From positions 124,001-188,000 of the forward strand of contig JBNPWE010000001.1 of NCBI GenBank assembly GCA_050433985.1: DNA of 64,000 nt, in the 5' to 3' direction. Both the position numbers and the translations under genes were made by a program. Within the stretch, counting starts at the first letter, position 1, and the number at the start of each line of letters is the position of its first letter. Origin of the DNA: JACIYW01 sp014359745. GTDB taxonomy: Bacteria > Pseudomonadota > Alphaproteobacteria > Rhodobacterales > Rhodobacteraceae. This document shows, piece after piece, positions 56,394 through 64,000 of the stretch. A model generated the notes under the pieces. The model did not search any database and was not told where the DNA came from. It worked only from the letters and a program-made list of their open reading frames with translations.

Positions 56394-58673
56394 ATGGAAG
56401 AGACCCGGCAGGACAACACGCGGCAGGCGGCGCTGGATTACCACGAATTTCCCAAACCCGGAAAGCTCGAAATCCGCGCGACCAAACCGATGGCAAATGG
56501 CCGCGACCTGTCGCGCGCCTACAGCCCCGGCGTGGCCGAGGCCTGCCTGGAAATCAAGACCGATCCAGCCAATGCCGCCCGCTTTACCGCGCGCGGTAAT
56601 CTGGTCGCGGTGGTCACCAACGGCAGCGCGGTGCTGGGCCTGGGCAATATCGGCGCGCTGGCCTCCAAACCGGTGATGGAGGGCAAGGCGGTTCTGTTCA
56701 AGAAATTCGCCAATATCGACTGTTTCGATATCGAGGTGAACGAATCCGATCCCGAAAAGCTGGCCGATATCGTCTGCGCGCTGGAACCCACCTTTGGCGC
56801 GATCAATCTTGAGGATATCAAGGCGCCCGACTGCTTTATCGTGGAGCGGCTGTGTCAGGAACGCATGAACATCCCGGTGTTTCACGACGATCAGCACGGC
56901 ACCGCCATCGTGGTGGGGGCGGCGGCGGTCAATGCGCTGCATGTGGCGGGCAAGGCGTTCGCGGATATCAAGATCGTCTCGACCGGGGGCGGGGCGGCGG
57001 GGATCGCCTGCCTGAACATGCTGCAAAAACTGGGGGTGCGGCGCGAAAACATCTGGCTGTGCGATATCCACGGCCTGGTATTTGAGGGCCGCGAGGTCGA
57101 CATGACCCCCCAAAAGGCCGCCTACGCGCAAAAGACCGATCTGCGCACGCTCGATGATGTGATCGAGGGCGCCGATCTGTTCCTTGGCCTGTCGGGGCCC
57201 GGTGTTCTGACGGCGGCGATGGTGGCGCGGATGGCCCCGCGGCCGATCATCTTCGCGCTGGCCAACCCCGCCCCCGAGATTGACCCGGACGTCGCGCGCA
57301 CCGTTGCGCCCGGCGCAATAATCGCTACCGGGCGGTCTGATTATCCCAATCAGGTCAACAATGTTCTGTGCTTTCCCTTCATCTTTCGCGGCGCCCTTGA
57401 TGTCGGCGCGACCGAGATCAACGACGCGATGAAAATCGCCTGTATCGAGGGCATCGCCCAGCTTGCCCGCGCCACCACGAGCGCCGAGGCAGCGGCGGCC
57501 TATCGTGGCGAACAGATGACCTTCGGCGCCGATTACCTGATCCCCAAACCCTTTGATCCGCGCCTGATGGGCATCGTGGCCCCCGCCGTGGCCAAGGCCG
57601 CGATGGAAACCGGCGTCGCGACCCGGTCGATCGGCGATCTTGACGCCTACAAGGTGCAGCTTGACGGATCGGTGTTCCGATCAGCGCTGCTGATGCGCCC
57701 GGTGTTCGAGGCGGCGCGCGCCACGTCGCGGCGCATCGTCTTCGCCGAGGGCGAGGATGAACGGGTGCTGCGCGCCGCCAACGCCCTGCTCGAGGAAACC
57801 ACCGAAGAACCGGTGCTGATCGGCCGCCCCGACGTGGTGGCCGCGCGCTGCGAACGGGCCGGCCTGCCGATCCGCCCCGACAAGGATTTCCAGTGCGTGA
57901 ACCCCCAAAGCGATCCGCGCTATCGCGATTACTGGGAAACCTATCACCGGGTGCTGGAACGGCGCGGCGTCACCCCTGACACCGCGCGCGCGGTGATGCG
58001 CACCAACTCTACCGCCATCGCCGCCGTGATGGTCCACCGGGGCGAGGCCGACAGCATGATCTGCGGCACGTTCGGGCAGTATCTGTGGCACCTGAACTAT
58101 GTCACGCAGATGCTGGCCGATACCACCCGCCACCCCGTCGGGGCGCTGTCGCTGATGATCCAGGAAGAGGGGCCGCTGTTCATCGCCGACACCCAGATAC
58201 ATGCCGAACCCACCCCCGAACAGTTGCGCGACACCATCATCGGCGCCGCGCGCCACGCGCGCCGCTTTGGGGTCACGCCCAAGATCGCCATCTGTTCGCA
58301 TTCGCAATTCGGCAATCTCGACAATGACAGCGGCCGCAGGATGCGCGCGGCGCTGGCGCTTCTGGATGCCGCCGGGGTCGACTTCGATTATGAGGGCGAG
58401 ATGTCGGTGGATGCCGCACTCGATCCCGAATTGCGGACACGGATCTTTCCCAACGCCCGCTACAGCGCCGCCGCGAACATCCTGATCTTTGCCAGCACCG
58501 ACGCGGCCAGCGGCGTGCGCAACATCCTGAAAATGCGTGGTAACGGGCTGGAGGTGGGGCCGATCCTGATGGGCATGGGCAACCGGGCGCATATCGTCAC
58601 CCCCTCGATCACCACGCGGGGGCTGATCAACATGGCCGCCCTTGCCGGATCGACGGTGGCGCAATACGGCTAG
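56394..58673 (+). CDS. maeB: NADP-dependent malic enzyme with phosphotransacetylase-like domain
   Basis: Oxidatively decarboxylates malate to pyruvate and CO2, giving NADPH. The 759 residues comprise the malic enzyme part (about 1-430: [46 protein letters not shown] and the NADP fold) and a C-terminal phosphotransacetylase-like domain (about 440-759) that regulates activity, often in response to acetyl-CoA. This fusion is standard in alphaproteobacteria. AAGGGAGG precedes two ATGs; the second gives better spacing. Together with pyruvate carboxylase and malate synthase it forms the C3-C4 node of this window. Copy C of the intergenic repeat begins seven bases after its stop. Confidence 0.96.
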   Translation: MEETRQDNTRQAALDYHEFPKPGKLEIRATKPMANGRDLSRAYSPGVAEACLEIKTDPANAARFTARGNLVAVVTNGSAVLGLGNIGALASKPVMEGKAVLFKKFANIDCFDIEVNESDPEKLADIVCALEPTFGAINLEDIKAPDCFIVERLCQERMNIPVFHDDQHGTAIVVGAAAVNALHVAGKAFADIKIVSTGGGAAGIACLNMLQKLGVRRENIWLCDIHGLVFEGREVDMTPQKAAYAQKTDLRTLDDVIEGADLFLGLSGPGVLTAAMVARMAPRPIIFALANPAPEIDPDVARTVAPGAIIATGRSDYPNQVNNVLCFPFIFRGALDVGATEINDAMKIACIEGIAQLARATTSAEAAAAYRGEQMTFGADYLIPKPFDPRLMGIVAPAVAKAAMETGVATRSIGDLDAYKVQLDGSVFRSALLMRPVFEAARATSRRIVFAEGEDERVLRAANALLEETTEEPVLIGRPDVVAARCERAGLPIRPDKDFQCVNPQSDPRYRDYWETYHRVLERRGVTPDTARAVMRTNSTAIAAVMVHRGEADSMICGTFGQYLWHLNYVTQMLADTTRHPVGALSLMIQEEGPLFIADTQIHAEPTPEQLRDTIIGAARHARRFGVTPKIAICSHSQFGNLDNDSGRRMRAALALLDAAGVDFDYEGEMSVDAALDPELRTRIFPNARYSAAANILIFASTDAASGVRNILKMRGNGLEVGPILMGMGNRAHIVTPSITTRGLINMAALAGSTVAQYG

Positions 58674-58680
58674 GGCGGTT

Positions 58681-58760
58681 TCAGCCCGTCGGGTTCATTG
58701 CCCCGACCGGCGCGCGCGTGGCGGGCGCCGGATACGAGTATTTTTTTCGAGAGGATGGGA
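58681..58760 (+). repeat. Dispersed intergenic repeat, copy C (GAGAGGATGG type)
   Basis: TTTCAGCCCGTCGGGTTCATT style 5' half (here starting in the maeB 3' end), then a CGGCGCGCGCGTGGCGGGCG block, TACGAGTATTTTTTTCGAGA and GGATGGGAAAGAG. It begins seven bases after the maeB stop, in the same direction. Confidence 0.8.
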
Positions 58761-58882
58761 AAGAGGGTTTGCTTGTGCGCCCAAGGGGACGGAGCCGATC
58801 ATCCTTCCGCCCTGGCTTCTTGTGGCGATGATTGACGCGGGCGTGGGCCGTGATACACCCTGCCCCGGCAAAGGATGACAAG

Positions 58883-60628
58883 ATGAACCTGTTTTCAGAA
58901 ATGCGCGCCCGCGTGATTGCCGGGCTTGAGGCGCTGGTGGCGGCCGGAACCCTGCCTGCCGGGATGGATTATGCGGCCGTGGCGGTGGAACCGCCGCGCG
59001 ACCCCGCCCATGGCGACATGGCGACCAACGCCGCGATGGTGCTGGCCAGGCCCGCCGGGCTGAAACCGCGCGATATCGCCGGGGCGCTGGCCGCCGATCT
59101 GGCCACCGATCCGCGCATCGCCACCGCCGAAGTGGCGGGGCCGGGGTTCATCAACCTGGCGCTGACGGCGGCGCAATGGCAGGGCATGGTTGGCACGGTG
59201 CTGCGCACGGGCACCGATTTCGGCCGGTCGGACATCGGCGCGGGGCAGCGGGTGAATATCGAATTCGTGTCGGCCAACCCGACCGGGCCGATGCATGTCG
59301 GCCATGTGCGCGGCGCGGTGTTTGGCGATGTGCTGGCGCGGCTGATGATCTTTACCGGCCATGAGGTGACGCGCGAATATTACATCAACGATGGCGGCGC
59401 GCAGGTCGATGTGCTGGCGCGGTCGGCCTATGAACGCTACCGCGAGGCGCACGGGCTTTCGCCCGAGATTGCCGAGGGGCTGTATCCCGGCGATTACCTG
59501 ATCCCGGTCGGCAACGCGCTGAAAGAAAAATACGGCGACAGCCTGCTGAACCGTCCCGAGGGTGATTGGCTGGACCTGGTGCGCGAATTCGCCATGCAGC
59601 GGATGATGGCGATGATCCGCGATGATCTGGCGGCGCTGGGCGTGACGATGGATCGCTATTTCTCGGAGAAATCGCTTTACGGCACCGGCCGGATCGAGGA
59701 AGCGATCAAGGCGCTGGATGATGCCGGGCTGATCTATACGGGGGTGCTGGAGCCGCCCAAGGGCAAGCTGCCCGAGGATTGGGAAGAGCGCGAGCAGACG
59801 CTGTTCCGATCAACCGCGCATGGCGATGACGTGGATCGCCCGATCCGCAAATCCGATGGCTCCTGGACCTATTTCGCCCCCGATATCGCCTATCATTACG
59901 ACAAGATCAGCCGTGGCTACGATCTGTTGATCGATGTGTTCGGTGCCGATCACGGCGGCTATGTCAAGCGGATGAAGGCGGCCGTTTCGGCCCTGTCGGG
60001 CGGGCGGGTGCCGCTTGAGGTGCGGCTGATGCAACTGGTCAAGCTGTGGCGCGGCGGCGTGCCCTACAAGATGTCGAAACGCGCGGGCACCTTCGTGACG
60101 CTGCGCGAGGTGGTCGATCAGGTCGGCCCCGATGTGACCCGGTTCGTGATGCTGACCCGCAAGAACGACGCGCCGCTGGATTTCGATTTCAACAAGGTGC
60201 TGGAACAATCCCGCGAAAACCCGGTGTTCTATGTGCAATACGCCCATGCGCGGATCTGTTCGGTGATCCGCAAGGCGGGGGAGGCCGGAATTGCCGCCGA
60301 TGATGCCAGCCTTGCCGCCGCCGATCTGTCGAAACTGACGCATGAGGCAGAGCTGGCACTGGCGCGCAAACTGGCCGAATGGCCGCGCCAGGTGGATCTG
60401 GCCGCGCGGACCAAGGAACCGCATCGCATCGCGTTTTTCCTGTATGAACTGGCCGGGGATCTGCATGGCCTGTGGAACAAGGGCCATGACGATCCGGCGC
60501 TGCGTTTCATCCAGGAGGGTGACATTGCCACGTCGCAGGCGAAAATCGCCCTTGCCCGTGCCGTGGCTGTTGTTATTTCCTCAGGTCTTGGTATCCTTGG
60601 GGTCAAGCCGGTCGTGGAAATGCGCTGA
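58883..60628 (+). CDS. argS: Arginyl-tRNA synthetase
   Basis: Class I aminoacyl-tRNA synthetase charging tRNA-Arg. The 581 residues contain the HIGH-equivalent HVGH in EFVSANPTGPMHVGHVRGA, the KMSKS-equivalent in GGVPYKMSKRAGT, the tRNA D-loop recognition domain at the N-terminus (about 1-110) and the anticodon-binding DALR domain at the C-terminus. The ATG giving MNLFSEMRARVIAG is chosen with AAGGATGAC upstream; the open frame before it is not conserved. The SPOR gene follows in the same direction after 131 bases. Confidence 0.98.
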   Translation: MNLFSEMRARVIAGLEALVAAGTLPAGMDYAAVAVEPPRDPAHGDMATNAAMVLARPAGLKPRDIAGALAADLATDPRIATAEVAGPGFINLALTAAQWQGMVGTVLRTGTDFGRSDIGAGQRVNIEFVSANPTGPMHVGHVRGAVFGDVLARLMIFTGHEVTREYYINDGGAQVDVLARSAYERYREAHGLSPEIAEGLYPGDYLIPVGNALKEKYGDSLLNRPEGDWLDLVREFAMQRMMAMIRDDLAALGVTMDRYFSEKSLYGTGRIEEAIKALDDAGLIYTGVLEPPKGKLPEDWEEREQTLFRSTAHGDDVDRPIRKSDGSWTYFAPDIAYHYDKISRGYDLLIDVFGADHGGYVKRMKAAVSALSGGRVPLEVRLMQLVKLWRGGVPYKMSKRAGTFVTLREVVDQVGPDVTRFVMLTRKNDAPLDFDFNKVLEQSRENPVFYVQYAHARICSVIRKAGEAGIAADDASLAAADLSKLTHEAELALARKLAEWPRQVDLAARTKEPHRIAFFLYELAGDLHGLWNKGHDDPALRFIQEGDIATSQAKIALARAVAVVISSGLGILGVKPVVEMR

Positions 60629-60759
60629 TAAAAGCCACCGCAACCGGTCAGCAGGCAGTTTTTAACGATAACCGGCCGGGTGCCGGAGCAAACCAAGGGC
60701 CGCGACAGCGGTCGCAGCAAACCCACGGCGGGTAACGCGCCGGGGTTATGGGGCAGAGC

Positions 60760-61767
60760 ATGGCAGAAAGTTATTTCGAGGATTTTTCGGCATCCGAACC
60801 TGCGGCGCGGCTGGAGGTTGTGCAGACCACGATGCGCTGGGGGGTGGCCGTTGTATCGGTTGCGCTGGTGATGGGGCTTGGGGTCTGGACCTATCGGCTG
60901 ATGGTGCGCGATGTCAGCGGGGTTCCGGTGGTGCATGCCCTTGCGGGGCTGGGCCGGATCGCGCCCGATGATCCGGGCGGGCAGCAGGCCGCGCATCAGG
61001 GCCTGTCGGTGAACCGCGTGGCCGCGCTGGGCGAGGCGGCGGCGCCCGCCGATCGCGTGGTGCTGGCGCCGCGTCCGATTCGCCTGGCAGAGGAAGACCG
61101 GCCCATGGACGCCGTCACCAGGGCCGAACACCGGATCACGGCCGAGGCGCCGCCGGTGGTGCTGGCCAGTCTGCGCACGACCGACCCTGCCGCCCCTGCC
61201 GACCTTGCCGACCCTGTGCCCGACACACCCGGCGCCCTTGCCGCCGAAGCGGCCAGCCAGACCAGGGCGCTTTCCGAAGAACCCGGCACGTCCGGGGTGT
61301 TCGGCAGCGCCCTTGATGCGGCGCTGGCCGAGGCGCTGGGCGTCAAGGGCAGCATCCTGCGCTCGCCCCGCCCTCTTGCCCGTCCGAGGGTCGGCGCGGG
61401 TGCGGACGACCGGATCGCGGCGCTTGATGCCCCGATCGGGCAGGTGGAAAACCTTGTGGCCGAAACCCCCGCAACCTTGGCCCCCGAGCCGGTGATCGAC
61501 CCCGAAAACCTGGCCCCCGGCACCAGGCTGGTGCAGCTTGGCGCCTTTGACGACGCGGAAAAGGCCGGGGAGGCATGGGAGCGCCTGCAAAGCCGGTTCG
61601 GCGCCTATCTGGAAGGGCGGCAGCCGGTTATTCAGGCCGCCGAAAGCAACGGGCGCAGCTTTGTGCGTCTGCGCGCGCTGGGCTTTGCCGATGAAGGCGA
61701 TGCGCGCCGGTTCTGCGCCACGCTCCTGGCCGAAGACACAAGCTGCATCCCGGTCATGATCCGCTGA
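60760..61767 (+). CDS. SPOR-domain membrane protein
   Basis: A 335-residue protein with one N-terminal membrane segment (about 25-50, VAVVSVALVMGLGVWTYRLMV), a long Pro/Ala-rich periplasmic linker and a C-terminal SPOR domain (TRLVQLGAFDDAEKAGEAWERL through RLRALGFADEGDARRFC). SPOR domains bind denuded glycan strands and often direct proteins to the septum. Its stop is directly followed by the nagZ ATG (TGAATG), so the two are coupled, pointing to peptidoglycan work. The start giving MAESYFEDF is preferred to an ATG four codons upstream. Confidence 0.85.
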   Translation: MAESYFEDFSASEPAARLEVVQTTMRWGVAVVSVALVMGLGVWTYRLMVRDVSGVPVVHALAGLGRIAPDDPGGQQAAHQGLSVNRVAALGEAAAPADRVVLAPRPIRLAEEDRPMDAVTRAEHRITAEAPPVVLASLRTTDPAAPADLADPVPDTPGALAAEAASQTRALSEEPGTSGVFGSALDAALAEALGVKGSILRSPRPLARPRVGAGADDRIAALDAPIGQVENLVAETPATLAPEPVIDPENLAPGTRLVQLGAFDDAEKAGEAWERLQSRFGAYLEGRQPVIQAAESNGRSFVRLRALGFADEGDARRFCATLLAEDTSCIPVMIR

Positions 61768-62796
61768 ATGGTCGCGGGGGCGTGCATCCTTGGCTGCGCC
61801 GGCCCCCGCCTGTCGCGCGATGAGGCGCGGTTTCTGGGCCGCGCCGATCCCTGGGGGTTCATCCTTTTTGCCCGCAATCTGATCGACCCCGCGCAGATCC
61901 GCCGCCTGACGGCGGATCTGCGCGATGCGGTCGGGCGCGACGCGCCGGTGCTGATCGATCAGGAAGGCGGGCGCGTGGCGCGGCTGCGCCCGCCGCAGTG
62001 GCGCGCCTGGCTGCCGCCGCTGGAGCAGATGGCCCAAAGCGGGGGCAGTACGCGGGCGCTGTATCTGCGCGCGGCGCTGATCGCGGCGGAATTGCGCGCG
62101 CTGGGCATCGACACCAATTGCGCGCCCGTGGCCGACATCGCCGGGCCCGACACCCACCCGTTCCTGCGCAACCGCTGCCATGGCACCGATGCCGAAAGTG
62201 TGACCACCGCCGCGCGCGCGGTGGCCGATGGTTTGCTGGCGGGGGGCGTGTTGCCGGTGGTCAAGCACCTGCCCGGCCATGGCCGCGCAGAGGCCGACAG
62301 CCACCACCACCTGCCGCGCGTCACCGCCGATATCGAGACCCTGCGGCAGACCGATTTCGCGCCGTTCCGGGCGCTGGCCGACCTGCCGCTGGGCATGACG
62401 GCGCATGTGGTCTTTGACGCGCTTGATCCGCACAACCCCGCCACGACATCGCCGGAAATCCTTGCTATGATCCGCGCATGGATCGGGTTTGAAGGGCTGC
62501 TGATGACCGATGACATTTCCATGCAGGCGCTGGCCGGGCGGGTGGGCGCGCGCGCGGGCGCGGCGCTGGCGGCGGGATGCGACCTGGTGCTGCATTGCAA
62601 TGGCGATGCGCGTGAGGCCGCGGAGGTCGCCGAACGGGTGGGACCGATGAGCGCCGGGGCCATTGCCCGCGCCGAACGCGCGCTGGCCCTGCGCCCCGAG
62701 ATGGCGCCCGCGCTTGACTGCGCCGCCCTTGAGGCGGAATTCACCGGTATCATGGGCGGCATCATGGGCGGTATCGTGGGCGGGGCCGATGGCTGA
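61768..62796 (+). CDS. nagZ: Beta-N-acetylhexosaminidase (glycoside hydrolase family 3)
   Basis: Cytosolic enzyme that removes N-acetylglucosamine from anhydromuropeptides during cell wall recycling. The 342 residues carry the family blocks PWGFILFARNLIDPAQIRRL, VLIDQEGGRVARL, the catalytic loop KHLPGHGRAEADSHHHLP with its His and Asp, and the nucleophile Asp in LLMTDDISMQALAG. The C-terminus GIMGGIMGGIVGG comes from a 12-base repeat. The scpA start codon lies inside this gene, eight bases before its stop. Confidence 0.95.
   Translation: MVAGACILGCAGPRLSRDEARFLGRADPWGFILFARNLIDPAQIRRLTADLRDAVGRDAPVLIDQEGGRVARLRPPQWRAWLPPLEQMAQSGGSTRALYLRAALIAAELRALGIDTNCAPVADIAGPDTHPFLRNRCHGTDAESVTTAARAVADGLLAGGVLPVVKHLPGHGRAEADSHHHLPRVTADIETLRQTDFAPFRALADLPLGMTAHVVFDALDPHNPATTSPEILAMIRAWIGFEGLLMTDDISMQALAGRVGARAGAALAAGCDLVLHCNGDAREAAEVAERVGPMSAGAIARAERALALRPEMAPALDCAALEAEFTGIMGGIMGGIVGGADG
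62749..62784 (+). repeat. Three tandem 12-base units at the nagZ 3' end
   Basis: ATCATGGGCGGC, ATCATGGGCGGT and ATCGTGGGCGGG follow each other in frame with nagZ and encode the IMGG-IMGG-IVGG tail. The array ends five bases before the scpA start, so it also supplies the region where the scpA ribosome site should be (GGGCGGGG). Confidence 0.75.
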
Positions 62797-63577
62797 ACCC
62801 GACGCCGCCGATATCCTCGCCCGCCGCGCCGATGAGGCGCTGATCATCGATGTGGACGGGTTCGAGGGGCCGCTTGACCTGTTGCTGACGCTGTCGCGCA
62901 CGCAAAAGGTCGATCTGCGCAAGATATCGGTGCTGCAACTGGCCGAGCAATATCTGGGGTTCGTGGAACGGGTGCGCGCCCTGCGCATCGAACTGGCCGC
63001 CGATTATCTGGTGATGGCGGCCTGGCTTGCCTATCTCAAGTCGCGGCTGCTGCTGCCGCCAGACCCGACCGAGGACGGCCCGTCGGCCGAGGATCTTGCG
63101 ACACATCTGGCCTTTCAGTTGCAGCGCCTTGAGGCGATGCGCGCGGCCGCAGCACAACTGATGGCGCGCGACCGGCTGGGGCGCGATTTCTTCGCGCGCG
63201 GCCTGCCGCAGGATGTGACGCGGGTGCGTCGCTTTGAATATGGCGCGACGCTGCTGGATCTGATGCAGGCCTATGCGCGGCTGCGCACCCGCGACGAATT
63301 CCGCCCCTATGCCTTTGACCGGCATGACGTTTACACGCTGGAACAGGCGCTGGAACGGATGCGCGGGCAATTGGGCGCCGGGGGGGCGGACATCGGCTGG
63401 GCCGATCTGGCGTCTTACCTGCCCGCCGACTGGCTGGACGATCCGGCGCGGCGCCGGTCGGCCACGGCGGCGACATTCGCGGCAACGCTGGAACTGGCCA
63501 AACGCGGCCAGATCGACATAAGGCAGGGCGACACATTCGCCCCGATCCAGATCCGCGCCAGATCGGAGCCGACATGA
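62789..63577 (+). CDS. scpA: Segregation and condensation protein A
   Basis: Kleisin subunit of the SMC-ScpAB condensin that organises and segregates the chromosome. The 262 residues start with the diagnostic DGFEGPLDLLLTLSRTQKVD and ISVLQLAEQYL, followed by YLVMAAWLAYLKSRLLLP, and end in a winged-helix region (FAATLELAKRGQIDIRQGDTFAPI). It starts inside the nagZ 3' end and overlaps scpB by ATGA. Position after nagZ and before scpB is the usual alphaproteobacterial order. Confidence 0.95.
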   Translation: MAEPDAADILARRADEALIIDVDGFEGPLDLLLTLSRTQKVDLRKISVLQLAEQYLGFVERVRALRIELAADYLVMAAWLAYLKSRLLLPPDPTEDGPSAEDLATHLAFQLQRLEAMRAAAAQLMARDRLGRDFFARGLPQDVTRVRRFEYGATLLDLMQAYARLRTRDEFRPYAFDRHDVYTLEQALERMRGQLGAGGADIGWADLASYLPADWLDDPARRRSATAATFAATLELAKRGQIDIRQGDTFAPIQIRARSEPT

Positions 63578-64000
63578 CCGACAAGAGCGCCGCCACCGCT
63601 GCGGAAACGCCGCTTTTCGCCCCGCCCACGATGGCCGAACAGGAACGCATGGTCGAGGCGATGCTGTTCGCATCGGCCGACCCCTTGACGGTGCAGGCGC
63701 TGGCCGCGCGGATGCCGCATGGCTGCGACCCGGCCGAGGCGCTGGCGGCCCTGCGCCGCCATTATGCCGGGCGCGGCGTGCATCTGGTGCGCATCAACGA
63801 CGGCTGGGCGTTTCGATCGGCGCCCGATCTGGGTTATCTGATGCATCACGAAACCGTCGAGATGCGCAAACTGTCGCGCGCCGCGATTGAAACGCTGGCG
63901 ATCATCGCCTACCATCAACCCGTGACCCGCGCTGAGATCGAGGAAATCCGCGGCGTGGCGGTATCGCGCGGAACGATCGAGCAGTTGCTGGATCTCGACT
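63574..64000 (+). CDS. scpB: Segregation and condensation protein B, partial at the right edge
   Basis: Partner of ScpA in the SMC complex; it stabilises the kleisin as a dimer of winged-helix domains. The first 142 residues are present: EQERMVEAMLFASADPLTV, the first winged helix, and the diagnostic LSRAAIETLAIIAYHQPVTR followed by AEIEEIRGVAVS. The rest lies outside the window. The ATG overlaps the scpA stop by four bases. Confidence 0.95.
   Translation, partial: MTDKSAATAAETPLFAPPTMAEQERMVEAMLFASADPLTVQALAARMPHGCDPAEALAALRRHYAGRGVHLVRINDGWAFRSAPDLGYLMHHETVEMRKLSRAAIETLAIIAYHQPVTRAEIEEIRGVAVSRGTIEQLLDLD

Noticed and set aside
60229..62988. A 919-codon minus-strand open frame across argS, the SPOR gene and nagZ
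   Set aside because: It spans three recognised plus-strand genes and their gaps and has no family motif; composition is His/Arg/Gly-rich as expected of antisense frames here.

Overview
The window is high-GC bacterial chromosome with tightly packed, mostly housekeeping genes. Gene content points to an alphaproteobacterium of the family Rhodobacteraceae. The indicators are an ethylmalonyl-CoA pathway pair (ecm-ccr), a Shemin-type 5-aminolevulinate synthase preceded by an FNR-type box, an HvrA-like H-NS protein, a SAM-II riboswitch in front of metZ, and fused malic enzyme/phosphotransacetylase. I cannot name a species. No prophage, insertion sequence, CRISPR array or rRNA was found; one tRNA gene (Gly, GCC) is present.

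Layout. 1-7.9 kb: start of malate synthase G (leftward), aminopeptidase N, a small DMT-type membrane protein, pyruvate carboxylase and a TerC-like membrane protein. 7.9-13.5 kb: tRNA-Gly, a lipid A acyltransferase-like protein, a DUF1223 periplasmic protein, aconitase A and a small ABM-fold protein. 13.5-23.2 kb (leftward): acyl-CoA synthetase, MsbA-like ABC exporter, LolA, a RecD-like helicase, crotonyl-CoA carboxylase/reductase and ethylmalonyl-CoA mutase. 23.6-29.2 kb: tamA-tamB. 29.3-35.1 kb: YihY, H-NS-like protein, patatin, flavin reductase, MnmH, DUF1499, agmatinase. 35.6-43.4 kb: lepA, a small Cys-rich secreted protein, a copper-handling pair, rpmB, folE2, metZ and an aminotransferase. 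43.5-51.3 kb: M48 protease, DsbA, ispG, RodZ-like protein, hemA, M20 peptidase. 51.5-56.2 kb: a Pro-rich secreted protein and a nucleoside salvage operon (small ORF-cdd-deoA-deoB-upp). 56.4-64 kb: maeB, argS and a SPOR-nagZ-scpA-scpB run that leaves the window.

How genes work together. Ecm, Ccr, malate synthase, pyruvate carboxylase, malic enzyme and aconitase together describe acetyl-CoA assimilation through the ethylmalonyl-CoA pathway with anaplerotic and gluconeogenic control. Similar CTGC-N3-GCAG dyads, the site type reported for the PHB regulator PhaR, lie upstream of pyc, ccr and between the H-NS-like gene and a patatin, suggesting one regulator links carbon storage to these genes. TamA/TamB, LolA, the ABC exporter and the acyltransferase serve the outer membrane.

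Beyond the genes, two structural patterns stand out. First, an intergenic repeat of about 80 bp, with two alternative 3' halves, occurs seven times (three as cores only), often just after a stop codon. Second, short tandem repeats of 11-14 bp sit on or next to gene ends, and in ecm and hemA they duplicate the stop codon in frame.
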